Positions 26,596-34,830 of a stretch of DNA of 64,000 nucleotides are shown piece by piece. The translations under genes and the position numbers were made by a program. The DNA comes from Paradevosia sp036499825 (GTDB taxonomy: Bacteria > Pseudomonadota > Alphaproteobacteria > Rhizobiales > Devosiaceae). Under the pieces are notes generated by a model that saw only the letters and a program-made list of their open reading frames with translations, was not told the DNA's origin and made no database searches. The first letter of the stretch is position 1. Every line of letters begins with the position of its first letter. The stretch lies in NCBI GenBank assembly GCA_036499825.1, contig DASYCZ010000049.1, positions 1-64,000 on the forward strand. The letters are read 5' to 3'.

Positions 26596-28089
26596 CTACT
26601 CGGCGGCAGCGCTTTCCGCGTCCGATATCGCGTCTACGGCATGACCGGAAAGCGCGGCGCGGGCCGCACGAATGCCATCGGCGTATTCGCGCGCGATCTG
26701 GTCGAAATGCGCCAGTTGCCGGTCGATGATTTCATCCGGCACGCCATCCATGGCGGCAGCGAGGGTGGCATAGAGCCGGGACTTCTGGCCGGCATCGAAC
26801 AGGTTGAACAATGCGCGCGGCTGACCGTAATCGTCATTGCCCACACGGTGGCTGTAACGGTCGGCGTCCCCGGAGATCTTCAGCGGAGGCTCCATCACGG
26901 ACGGATCCTCTACCGGGCCGCCGAAGCTGTTGGGCTCGTAATAGGCATCCGGGTTCGGATTATTGGGGAAGAAGCGCATGGCCCCGTCCTTGTGGTAGTG
27001 ATGAACCGGCACCCTGGCGGCGTTGACAGGAAGCGCTTCGTAATGCGTGCCGAGACGATAACGGTGTGCATCCGCATAGGAGAACACCCGGGCCTGCAGC
27101 ATCTTGTCGGGCGAATAGCCGATGCCGGGGACCTTGTTCGAGGGCGAGAAGGCCGCCTGCTCTATCTCGGCGAAATAGTTGTCGGCATTGCGGTTGAGCT
27201 CGACGACACCGACCTCGATCACCGGATATTCGGCATGCGGCCACACCTTGGTGAGGTCGAACGGATTGTAGGACGTCTTTTCCGCATCGGCCTCGGGCAT
27301 GACCTGCACCTGCATGGTCCAGCGTGGAAACTCACCGCGATCGATCGTGCCGAACAGCTCTTCCTGGTAGGTTTCGCGGCTCTGGCCGATGATCTTTTCG
27401 GCTTCGGCGTTGGTGTAGTGACGGTGGCCCTGCTGGGTCTTGAAGTGGAACTTCACCCAGAAGCGTTCGCCCTGCTCGTTCCAGAACGAATAGGTGTGCG
27501 AGCCGTAGCCGTTCATATACATCGGCGCGACCGGCAGCCCCCGATCGGAGAACAGCGTCGTGATCTGATGCAGGCTTTCCGGGCTCTGCGACCAAAAATC
27601 CCACATCGCGGTCTTCGAGCGCAGATTGGTCCTCGGGTGGCGCTTCTGGGTGTGGATGAAATCGGGGAACTTCAACGGATCGCGGACGAAGAACACCGGC
27701 GTGTTGTTGCCCACCAGATCCCAATTGCCCTCATCGGTGTAAAACTTCATGGCGAAGCCGCGCACGTCGCGTTCGGCATCGGCAGCGCCCAGTTCACCGG
27801 CAACGGTCGAAAAGCGGATCAACAGGTCCGTCTTCTTGCCCAGGCCCTGGAACAGTTTGGCGCGGGTATAGGGGGTGATGTCATTGGTGACCGTGAAGGT
27901 GCCGAAAGCACCCCACCCCTTGGCATGCACGACACGCTCGGGAATACGCTCACGATTCTGATGGGCCAGCTTTTCGAGCAGTTGGTAGTCCTGCAGCAGC
28001 ACCGGACCGCGCGGCCCCGCGGTTTCGGAGTTCTGATTATCGGAAACCGGTGCGCCGGAACTGGTCGTCAAACGGGGACGATCGATCAT
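26596..28089 (-). CDS. katA: Monofunctional haem catalase
   Basis: Converts hydrogen peroxide to water and oxygen. The 497-residue size is that of a small-subunit (clade 3) catalase. Catalytic His55 lies in RVVHAKGWGAFGTF, the distal Asn near 128 in GNNTPVFFVRDPLKF, and the haem-ligating Tyr338 in RVFSYADAHRYRLG. There is no signal peptide, so it is probably cytoplasmic. The gene stands alone and diverges from the host-attachment gene across 252 bp; I found no clear OxyR or stress-sigma site there. Confidence 0.96.
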   Translation of the reverse strand: MIDRPRLTTSSGAPVSDNQNSETAGPRGPVLLQDYQLLEKLAHQNRERIPERVVHAKGWGAFGTFTVTNDITPYTRAKLFQGLGKKTDLLIRFSTVAGELGAADAERDVRGFAMKFYTDEGNWDLVGNNTPVFFVRDPLKFPDFIHTQKRHPRTNLRSKTAMWDFWSQSPESLHQITTLFSDRGLPVAPMYMNGYGSHTYSFWNEQGERFWVKFHFKTQQGHRHYTNAEAEKIIGQSRETYQEELFGTIDRGEFPRWTMQVQVMPEADAEKTSYNPFDLTKVWPHAEYPVIEVGVVELNRNADNYFAEIEQAAFSPSNKVPGIGYSPDKMLQARVFSYADAHRYRLGTHYEALPVNAARVPVHHYHKDGAMRFFPNNPNPDAYYEPNSFGGPVEDPSVMEPPLKISGDADRYSHRVGNDDYGQPRALFNLFDAGQKSRLYATLAAAMDGVPDEIIDRQLAHFDQIAREYADGIRAARAALSGHAVDAISDAESAAAE

Positions 28090-28341
28090 AAGAACTCTCC
28101 CTCAGTGGACTGGCGCTTCTACCCGCGCCGGGCGGATTAAGCAAATCGAGGGACTACAGACCATCCTGTGATGAGGCTATCATGACGGCAGCGCCGGGTT
28201 GCGGCATCCGAGCCCGGCCACCGCTGCGACAAGGCCATCCCGCATCTCCGGACGAGGAATGAGGGCCGTGATTTTTTCAAAATCGACCAACCAATCACGG
28301 CAGCGGGCGTTGAGCTTTGCAACCTTGTGAAGGAGAAGCCC

Positions 28342-28791
28342 ATGAAACCCGTTGTGACCTGGATCGTGATCGCTGACGGCACGCAGGCGTGCGTGTTCGA
28401 GAACGCCGGCCCCGGCAAGGGCATGCACCCGGTCGACGGACTGCGCATGGAGACCGAGGCATTGCAGGCTCGCGAGATCATGGCCGACCGGCCCGGCCGC
28501 AGCATGTCCTCGGTAGGTCAGGGTCGGAGCGCCATGGCCTATTCTTCCGACCCGGTCGAAGTACGAGAGACGCGCTTCGTGCAGTCGGTCGCCGACCTGC
28601 TCGAGGTCAAGCGTGCCGGTGGCGCGTTCGATCGCCTGATTCTGGCGGCCGCACCCAATGCGCTGGGCGATATCCGCAAGGCCATGACTCCGGCGGTGAA
28701 ACTGACCGTAATGGCCGAAATGCCCAAGGACCTGACCAGGCTGCCGAAGCCTGAACTCGACCGGCACTTCTCGGACGTGCTGGCGCTCTAG
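28342..28791 (+). CDS. Host attachment family protein (PF10116-like)
   Basis: Small soluble protein of 149 residues with the opening KPVVTWIVIADGTQACVFEN and later LILAAAPNALGDIRKAM and EMPKDLTRLPKPELDRHF, which are the signature of the 'required for attachment to host cells' family. The fold resembles RNase H-like domains of archaeal release factors; the biochemical role is not established. AAGGAG lies 8 bases before ATG 28342. Its TAG stop overlaps the TAG of the convergent hydrolase gene in the shared tetramer CTAG. Confidence 0.83.
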   Translation: MKPVVTWIVIADGTQACVFENAGPGKGMHPVDGLRMETEALQAREIMADRPGRSMSSVGQGRSAMAYSSDPVEVRETRFVQSVADLLEVKRAGGAFDRLILAAAPNALGDIRKAMTPAVKLTVMAEMPKDLTRLPKPELDRHFSDVLAL

Positions 28792-29621
28792 TCTTCGTCT
28801 TCAGCGGTGCCCGTCACCGCCTCAAGGAATTCCAGCAGCAGCGGATTGAACAGATCCGGACGCTCGAGGCTCGGCAGATGGGCCGTGTCCTCGAGCACAA
28901 CCGCGAAGGAATTCTCGATATCGTCCGACAGATCGCTGTGCCGCTCGATGATGTGCGGAAAATCCAGATCCCCCACCATCAGCAGCACCGGCGCCGTGAT
29001 GGCGGTCACGGCATCGACTGCTGGTTCGCGTTCTTCTTCCTGCGTCAGCTTCGGCTTGTTGAGGGCGTTGCCGTTCATTTCGAGGAACAGGTCGCGTACC
29101 GGCCCCTCGACGCGCCCACTCTCGCTCAACGGCCCATCGAGCCACAGATGGGCCTGGATGCGGTTGACGGTGGAAAGATTGCCGCGCTCTTCCGCATAGT
29201 CCAGTGCGTCGATGATTTGCTCGGCTTCCTCGGGCAGTTCCGGCTCGGGCGAGCCGGTGATGGACGTTCCGACCAACACCAGGCCGACGGTGCGCTCGGG
29301 ATTTTCCAGTGCGAAATCGATGGCGAGGCCGCCGCCCATTGAGGAGCCGACAAACACGGCCGCATGAACGCTGAGCTGGTCGAGCACAGCCTCGAGGTCG
29401 ATAAGGTGATCGAACGGCACATCCGGCGACGCGGTCTCACCAAAACCACGGCGATCATAGGAAATCACGTGGTAGCCGGCAGCGGCAAGCTCTTCCATCT
29501 GGCTCGCCCACATACGGCGATCGGTGACGGCGCTATGGAGGAACACGACCGGCAGGCCGAAGCCGTCGGCCTCGCCGACCAGCGTTGCGCCATCGAAGCT
29601 CACCTCGAACGGTGTTGCCAT
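28788..29621 (-). CDS. Alpha/beta hydrolase
   Basis: Cytoplasmic alpha/beta-hydrolase of 277 residues. The nucleophile elbow GSSMGG lies near residue 93, the oxyanion region is LHSAVTDRRMW near 30, the acidic residue is in VGDLDFPH near 218, and the late His is in EDTAHLPSLERP near 248, so the catalytic triad is complete. Substrate unknown; similar proteins include 3-oxoadipate enol-lactonase-like esterases. Followed on its upstream side by tam at 15 bp, so the two may form an operon. Confidence 0.87.
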   Translation of the reverse strand: MATPFEVSFDGATLVGEADGFGLPVVFLHSAVTDRRMWASQMEELAAAGYHVISYDRRGFGETASPDVPFDHLIDLEAVLDQLSVHAAVFVGSSMGGGLAIDFALENPERTVGLVLVGTSITGSPEPELPEEAEQIIDALDYAEERGNLSTVNRIQAHLWLDGPLSESGRVEGPVRDLFLEMNGNALNKPKLTQEEEREPAVDAVTAITAPVLLMVGDLDFPHIIERHSDLSDDIENSFAVVLEDTAHLPSLERPDLFNPLLLEFLEAVTGTAEDED

Positions 29622-29636
29622 GCTATTTCTCCAAAC

Positions 29637-30401
29637 CTAGCGCTGCGCCGCGATGAACAGCCGCGGGAAACGCAGCAAAACCTTGCCGTTGGCGGCGGGC
29701 TTGTAGGCATCGTCGATACGCGCCTGGTAGCGGCTGAGGAACTCGCCCTGCTCCGCCTCGCTGAGCGGATTGAGAAAGGGCCGCAGCCCCGTGCTCTTGA
29801 CCCACTCGACCACCGCGGCCGCATCGGCCATCACATGGTTATAGACGGTATGCCAGATATCGAGGCGCGAGGCACAGGGCGAGAAAGCATCGTAGTAAGT
29901 TTCGACGGGCGGCAAAGACGGGCGTACCGCGTCGGCAAGGCGCTCTGCCCATGGTCCGTCGATGGCGACTTCCCGCATCAGCTGGTGCACCGGCTCCTTC
30001 ATGTTGTCCGGCATCTGCACGGCCAGCATGCCGCCCTTGGGCAAGGCTTCCAGCACCTTGGGCAGGATTGCGAGGTGGCCGGGCACCCATTGGTAGATGG
30101 CATTGGCGAAGAACACGTCGACGGGCTCGGTCGGCACCCAGGTCTCTGCATCGGCCGTCTCGAACCGCGCGCCGGGAACGCGGCGGCGCGCTTCCGCCAG
30201 CATGTTGGGAGAGCTGTCGAGCCCGATCACCTCGGCACCGGGAAATCGCTCCACCAGGAGTTCGGTGGAATTGCCCGGTCCGCACCCCATGTCGACGGCG
30301 CGGCGCACGTCGGTGAGCGGAATCTGCGCCACCAGATCGCGCGACGGCCGGGTCCGCTCGTCCTCGAATTTGGTATAGGCAGAGGGGGACCAGTCAGCCA
30401 T
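29637..30401 (-). CDS. tam: Trans-aconitate 2-methyltransferase
   Basis: SAM-dependent methyltransferase of 254 residues that methylates trans-aconitate, a side product that inhibits aconitase. The start MADWSPSAYTKFEDERTRP is typical of Tam. VDMGCGPGNSTELL is the SAM loop, and FANAIYQWVPGH and PDNMKEPVHQLM are family fingerprints. ATG 30401 has AAGGA upstream; an in-frame start at 30452 is weaker. Confidence 0.93.
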   Translation of the reverse strand: MADWSPSAYTKFEDERTRPSRDLVAQIPLTDVRRAVDMGCGPGNSTELLVERFPGAEVIGLDSSPNMLAEARRRVPGARFETADAETWVPTEPVDVFFANAIYQWVPGHLAILPKVLEALPKGGMLAVQMPDNMKEPVHQLMREVAIDGPWAERLADAVRPSLPPVETYYDAFSPCASRLDIWHTVYNHVMADAAAVVEWVKSTGLRPFLNPLSEAEQGEFLSRYQARIDDAYKPAANGKVLLRFPRLFIAAQR

Positions 30402-30633
30402 GCGGGTGTTCCTTGTTTCGCCCCCGATAGCATTCGCGCGGCCGTGTGACAACGCGACGGGTGGTCAGTACGCTTCGCTCTGAGGGCTCTGCGCCCGGGT
30501 TACCAACCCGGATAGGGATCCGCCATTGATCTCCCCCCTCTTGAGGAACTCCACGGGTGTGCCAAAGCGTCGCCGCAGCCACCTCCAAGGAGGCAACCGC
30601 GGATACGCTCACCCAACGACAGGCGCGCCGACG
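30402..30633. other. Intergenic stretch between ettA and tam
   Basis: 232 bp with no convincing gene. It holds a 7 bp hairpin, CCGGGTT/AACCCGG (30495-30511), with only a 3-base loop and no T-run, and the tam leader. I see no tRNA and no clear terminator for ettA. Confidence 0.4.
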
Positions 30634-32289
30634 TCAACGCGTCAGCGGCTTGTACGTCGCACGCCTGGGGTTCACCGCATCGGCGCCGAGCCTGCGCACC
30701 TTATCGGCCTCGTAGTCCTGGAAGTTGCCCTCGAACCATTCGACATGGCTGTCGCCCTCGAAGGCCAGCATATGGGTGGCGAGGCGGTCGAGGAACATGC
30801 GGTCGTGGCTGATGATCACGGCGCAGCCGGCGAATTCCTCCAGCGCTTCTTCAAGCGCGGCGAGGGTTTCGGTGTCGAGATCGTTGGTGGGCTCATCGAG
30901 AAGCAGCACGTTCGAGCCTGATTTCAGCATCTTGGCGAGGTGCACGCGGTTGCGCTGGCCACCGGACAGGTTGCCCACCTTCTGCTGCTGGTCGGTGCCC
31001 TTGAAGTTGAAGGTCGAGGTATAGGCGCGGGCGTTCATCTCGCGTTTGCCGAGCAGCAGCACTTCGTTGCCGCCCGAGATTTCCTCATAGACCGTCTTGT
31101 TCGGATTGAGCGTATCGCGGCTCTGGTCGACATAGCCCAGATTAACGTTCTCGGCGACGGCGATGTTGCCGCTGTCGGGCTTTTCCTGGCCGGTGATCAT
31201 GCGAAAGAGCGTTGTCTTGCCGGCGCCGTTCGGGCCGATGACGCCCACGATGCCGCCGGGCGGCAGCTTGAAGGTCAGGTTCTCGATCAACAGGCGATCG
31301 CCATAGGATTTCGAGATACCCTCGATGTCGATGACGTTCTGGCCCAGGCGCTCGCCGGGCGGAATGATGATCTGCGCCGTGGAGGACTGGGTGCGGGCCT
31401 CGTTGATCTTGACCAGTTCGTCATAGGCCTTGAGGCGGGCCTTCGACTTGGACTGACGCGCCTGCGGCGACTGCCCGAGCCATTCCTTTTCGCGTTCCAA
31501 AACCTTCTGGCGCGCGGCGTCCTCACTCTTTTCCTGCGCGAAGCGCTTGGACTTGGCGGTGAGATAGGCCGAGTAATTGCCCTCATAGGGCACGCCATGG
31601 CCGCGATCGAGTTCGAGAATCCAGCCCGTGACATTGTCGAGGAAGTAGCGGTCGTGGGTGATGATCAGCACCGCGCCTTCGAAGTCGCGCAGGTGCTTTT
31701 CGAGCCAGCCGGTGGTCTCGGCGTCGAGATGGTTGGTGGGTTCGTCCAGCAGCAGCAGGTCGGGCTTGCTGAGCAGCAGCGCACACAGCGCCACGCGCCG
31801 GCGCTCGCCGCCCGAGAGCTTGGTGACGTCGGCATCGGCGGGCGGGCATCCCAGCGCATCCATGGCCATCTGCACCTGCGATTCGAGATCCCACAGGTTC
31901 TCGGCGTCGATCTGGTCCTGCAGCTTGGTGGCTTCGTCGGCGGTCTCGTCGGAATAGTTCATCATCAACTCGTTGTAGCGGTCGATGATGTCCTTCTTTT
32001 CCTTCACGCCGGTCATGACATTGCCCATGACATTGAGCGCCGGATCGAGATCGGGCTCCTGCGCCAGGTAGCCCACCTTGGCGCCCTGCGCCACCCAGGC
32101 CTCGCCGGTGAATTCGGTATCGATGCCGGCCATGATCTTGAGCAGGGTCGACTTACCCGAGCCGTTGGGGCCGAGCACGCCGATCTTGGCGTCGGGGTAA
32201 AAAGACAGGTGGATGTTGTCCAGGACCTTCTTGCCGCCGGCATAGGCCTTGGACATGCCGTGCATATGATAGATGAATTGGCGGGCCAT
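30634..32289 (-). CDS. ettA: EttA, energy-dependent translational throttle (ABC-F)
   Basis: Soluble ABC-F ATPase of 551 residues that binds the ribosomal E site and gates the first elongation step according to ATP level. Two ABC domains: Walker A GPNGSGKST and GPNGAGKTT, signatures LSGGERRR and LSGGQRNR, Walker B LLLLDEPTNHLD and VLLLDEPTNDLD. The linker between domains has the basic, helical arm (about 245-300) expected of EttA. No membrane helices. I chose ATG 32289 (MARQFIYHMHGMSKAY), the canonical start; a frame reaching 32457 adds 56 unrelated residues. Confidence 0.95.
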   Translation of the reverse strand: MARQFIYHMHGMSKAYAGGKKVLDNIHLSFYPDAKIGVLGPNGSGKSTLLKIMAGIDTEFTGEAWVAQGAKVGYLAQEPDLDPALNVMGNVMTGVKEKKDIIDRYNELMMNYSDETADEATKLQDQIDAENLWDLESQVQMAMDALGCPPADADVTKLSGGERRRVALCALLLSKPDLLLLDEPTNHLDAETTGWLEKHLRDFEGAVLIITHDRYFLDNVTGWILELDRGHGVPYEGNYSAYLTAKSKRFAQEKSEDAARQKVLEREKEWLGQSPQARQSKSKARLKAYDELVKINEARTQSSTAQIIIPPGERLGQNVIDIEGISKSYGDRLLIENLTFKLPPGGIVGVIGPNGAGKTTLFRMITGQEKPDSGNIAVAENVNLGYVDQSRDTLNPNKTVYEEISGGNEVLLLGKREMNARAYTSTFNFKGTDQQQKVGNLSGGQRNRVHLAKMLKSGSNVLLLDEPTNDLDTETLAALEEALEEFAGCAVIISHDRMFLDRLATHMLAFEGDSHVEWFEGNFQDYEADKVRRLGADAVNPRRATYKPLTR

Positions 32290-32457
32290 AAAGCGCGAGC
32301 CTCTTGAATCTGCTGGTCGATGAAATGGGCTGGCGCCGTATGTAGGGCATAGGGCTGCAGGCTTCAATCGGAGAAAGCGCCGAGCCCCGGGCCGCTTTGC
32401 CATATTTTTGGCCCCTTCCCCATGCTGCTGCGAGCGTGCCGTCTTGAGGAGGCTCAA

Positions 32458-32832
32458 ATGCCGCGTATGCTGCCGCTTGCCCTGTTCTGCCTCGTCACAA
32501 CGCTGTCCGGTTCGGCGCTGGCCGGATCGCTGCCCACCAAGGTCGGCCAGTGCACCAACACCGCCATCAAGGAGATCGGCAGCCGGCTGGAGGGCCTGCC
32601 GGATAGCGGTGGCCTGGTGGTCTATGCCAATGGCGGCATCGGCGTTTCATACGAGGAAGTGCCTGGGCTGCGGCGCGCCAAGGCCGGCGACAAGGTGAAG
32701 CTCTGCCTCACCAGCCTGCCTCAGGATTGCCCGCCGGGCGATAACCGCGGCATCACCTACAAGGCCACCGACATGCGTACCGAGGAAAGCTGGGAACTCC
32801 CCGACGCCGAGCATATGTGCGGCGGCGCCTGA
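32458..32832 (+). CDS. Small exported Cys-containing protein
   Basis: 124 residues with a clear signal peptide (MPRMLPLALFCLVTTLSGSALA) and GGAGG 5 bases before ATG 32458. The mature part has four cysteines, enough for two disulfides, and motifs GGLVVYANGGIGVSYEE and KVKLCLTSLPQDCPPGDNRG. I do not recognise a family. It diverges from ettA and precedes the duplicated TIM-barrel genes. Confidence 0.72.
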   Translation: MPRMLPLALFCLVTTLSGSALAGSLPTKVGQCTNTAIKEIGSRLEGLPDSGGLVVYANGGIGVSYEEVPGLRRAKAGDKVKLCLTSLPQDCPPGDNRGITYKATDMRTEESWELPDAEHMCGGA

Positions 32833-32905
32833 CCGCGGCAAACCGACGCTGGCCACACCGAAGTCCTGGAAGCTCAGGCCACTGCGGGGGCGCTGTAACC
32901 TTGCT

Positions 32906-32949
32906 GTCACCCCATTGCGTTCTGACCGTCACGCGACTGCGTTAGCGCA
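32906..32949 (+). promoter_or_regulatory. Repeated upstream element of the first TIM-barrel gene
   Basis: GTCACCCCATTGCGTT (32906-32921) and GTCACGCGACTGCGTT (32928-32943) are direct repeats 22 bp apart. The second copy runs into GTTAGCGCA, giving GTCAC-N8-GTTAGCGCA, which is found again at the same distance before the second TIM-barrel gene. It is probably a promoter or operator copied with the gene. Confidence 0.45.
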
Positions 32950-32977
32950 GGTCCGAACAGCAGCAGGATCTCCCCCT

Positions 32978-33799
32978 ATGAGCAGTGAGCTACCCATTGT
33001 CGGCGCCGCCATGCGCGTTGCCGATCTCGACCGCAACCACAACTGGATTCTCGAGAGCCATCGCGATCTCGAACTGCAGGATTTCGTGCCTGCCGAAACG
33101 CTGGAAGGCGACTGGCAGCCGCTGGTCGACCACGCCAAACAGCGCCTCGATGGCTATACGGGTCGCCTCGGCATCCACGGCCCCTATAAGGAACTGCTGC
33201 TCGACACCAGCGATCCGGGCATCCGCGACGTGATCAAGCGCCGCCTCTGGCAGGGTCTCGACGTCTGCGAGGCGCTGGGCGCCACCAGCATGGTGATTCA
33301 CAGCCCGTTCACCACCTGGGATTTCCACAACCAGGCCGGCAAGCCGGGCGTGCGCGAACAGGCTTACGACTATTGCCACCTGTCGCTGGACGCGGCGGTG
33401 AAGCGCGCCGAAGACATCGGCGTGACACTGATGATCGAGAACATCGAGGACGTCGATCCGTCCTGGCGCGTCGAGCTGGCCAAGACCTTCAACTCCCCCG
33501 CCGTGGCGGTGTCGATCGACACCGGGCATGCCCACTACGCGCATGGCTCGACCGGCGCGCCGCCGGTCGATTACTACGTGCTCGCCGCCAGCCAGCATCT
33601 GGGCCATATGCATCTGCAGGATGCCGACGGCTATGCTGACCGGCACTGGACGCCGGGCATGGGCACCATCCACTGGCACGCCGTGTTCGCCGCCCTGCGC
33701 AAGACCGGCGCCACCCCACGGCTGATCATCGAGATCGCCGACAAGACCGACATCCAGAACGCCGCAAGCTGGTTCGAAGCCCAGGGCCTGGCACGCTAG
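32978..33799 (+). CDS. Sugar phosphate isomerase/epimerase-like TIM barrel, copy 1
   Basis: 273-residue protein of the xylose isomerase-like (AP endonuclease 2) TIM-barrel superfamily. Candidate metal ligands are the Glu in MIENIED (about 150), Asp/His in SIDTGHAHYAHG (about 180), His in LQDADGYADRHW (about 215) and Glu in LIIEIAD near the C-terminus. Family members isomerise or epimerise sugars; the substrate is not evident. It is followed by a near twin, colinear without gaps and roughly 70% identical by eye. No signal peptide. Confidence 0.82.
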   Translation: MSSELPIVGAAMRVADLDRNHNWILESHRDLELQDFVPAETLEGDWQPLVDHAKQRLDGYTGRLGIHGPYKELLLDTSDPGIRDVIKRRLWQGLDVCEALGATSMVIHSPFTTWDFHNQAGKPGVREQAYDYCHLSLDAAVKRAEDIGVTLMIENIEDVDPSWRVELAKTFNSPAVAVSIDTGHAHYAHGSTGAPPVDYYVLAASQHLGHMHLQDADGYADRHWTPGMGTIHWHAVFAALRKTGATPRLIIEIADKTDIQNAASWFEAQGLAR

Positions 33800-33806
33800 C
33801 ACGATC

Positions 33807-33832
33807 GGCTGCCCGGCTTCGGCCGGGCAGCC
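33807..33832. terminator. Strong TTCG-loop hairpin between the duplicated genes
   Basis: GGCTGCCCGGC and GCCGGGCAGCC form a perfect 11 bp stem closed by a TTCG tetraloop, 8 bp after the first copy stops. No T-run follows, so it may terminate weakly or stabilise the 3' end. Confidence 0.55.
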
Positions 33833-33859
33833 ACGTATCGGCGAATGTGTAATCCCGCC

Positions 33860-33881
33860 GTCACACCGATAGGTTAGCGCA
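33860..33881 (+). promoter_or_regulatory. Conserved upstream element of the second TIM-barrel gene
   Basis: GTCAC-N8-GTTAGCGCA, matching the element at 32928-32949. The element ends 27 bp before ATG 33909, against 28 bp in the first copy, and both are preceded by a similar TGTAA-containing block. Confidence 0.45.
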
Positions 33882-33908
33882 AGCCAAAAGCAGCGGACAG
33901 GAATACAG

Positions 33909-34730
33909 ATGCAGCACGAACTCCCCGTCGTTGGCGCCGCCATGATGGTCGCCGATCTGGAGCGCAACCATAACTGGCTGCTGGAAAGCCAGCGCGACCT
34001 CGAATTGCAGGACTTCATCTTCCCGGAAGTCCTGGAAGGCGACATGCAGCCGCTGGTAGCGGAAGCGCGGCGTTGGCTCGGCGGCTATACCGGCCGGCTG
34101 GGTATCCACGGCGCCTTCTTCAACCTGCCGCTCGATGTGAGCGACCCGCTGGTGCGCGATGTGGTGAAGCGGCGGCTGTGGCAAGGGCTCGACGCCTGCG
34201 AGGCACTGGGCGCGAGCCACATGGTGGTGCACAGCCCTTTCACCGCCTGGACCTACAACAATCTCGCCAAGGATGAAGGCGCACGTGAGCAGTTGATCGC
34301 GAACTGCCACCTGTCCATGGACGACGCCGCGCGGCGTGCCGAGGGCATGGGCTGCACCATCGTCATCGAAAATATCGAAGACCGGAATCCGAACGACCGC
34401 GTCGAACTGGCGAAGTCATTCAATTCGACAGCCGTGGCGGTCTCGATCGATACCGGGCACGCGCATTATGCCCATGGCACGACAGGCGCGCCGCCGGTCG
34501 ACTATTATGTGCTGGCGGCGGGGACGCACCTGGCCCACATCCACCTGCAGGATGCCGATGGCTATGCGGACCGGCATTGGTCGCCGGGCATGGGCACCAT
34601 CCATTGGCATGCCGTGTTCGCGGCGCTACGCAAGACCGGGGCCGATCCGCGGTTGATCCTGGAGCTCAACGATACGAGCAAGATCCAGGAAGCTGCGAGC
34701 TGGCTGGCGGCCCAGGGTTTGGTGCGCTAG
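33909..34730 (+). CDS. Sugar phosphate isomerase/epimerase-like TIM barrel, copy 2
   Basis: 273 residues, paralogue of the preceding gene with all four candidate metal-ligand motifs kept (VIENIED, SIDTGHAHYAHG, LQDADGYADRHW, LILELND). Differences cluster around residues 70-80 (GAFFNLPLD against GPYKELLLD) and 115-130, which suggests altered substrate contacts rather than decay. Its TAG stop is part of the intergenic repeat that follows. Confidence 0.82.
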   Translation: MQHELPVVGAAMMVADLERNHNWLLESQRDLELQDFIFPEVLEGDMQPLVAEARRWLGGYTGRLGIHGAFFNLPLDVSDPLVRDVVKRRLWQGLDACEALGASHMVVHSPFTAWTYNNLAKDEGAREQLIANCHLSMDDAARRAEGMGCTIVIENIEDRNPNDRVELAKSFNSTAVAVSIDTGHAHYAHGTTGAPPVDYYVLAAGTHLAHIHLQDADGYADRHWSPGMGTIHWHAVFAALRKTGADPRLILELNDTSKIQEAASWLAAQGLVR

Positions 34731-34830
34731 AGCGTTTTCAGGAAAAGTGGATGCCACTTTTTCGATTCAAAAACGCCATCAGACAAAGACTTAAGGCGCT
34801 CATTTGATGCAATCAAAACGAACGCTTTAG
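34727..34830. repeat. Rhizobiales-type intergenic palindromic repeat
   Basis: About 104 bp beginning CTAGAGCGTTTTCAGGAAAA and ending AACGCTTTAG, the layout of a dispersed palindromic repeat common in Rhizobiales intergenic regions. The left half folds into a hairpin: GCGTTTT/AAAACGC outer arms (34732-34776) and AAAAGTGG/CCACTTTT inner arms. Its left end supplies the TAG of the TIM-barrel gene and its right end the TAA of the DUF2461 gene. With its T-run it can serve as a terminator for both convergent genes. Family membership is from memory of such sequences. Confidence 0.7.

Noticed and set aside
30480..30560. Possible tRNA or small RNA in the tam-ettA gap
   Set aside because: A CCGGGTT/AACCCGG hairpin catches the eye, but no acceptor stem, anticodon arm or T-loop GTTCGAATC pattern could be found around it.
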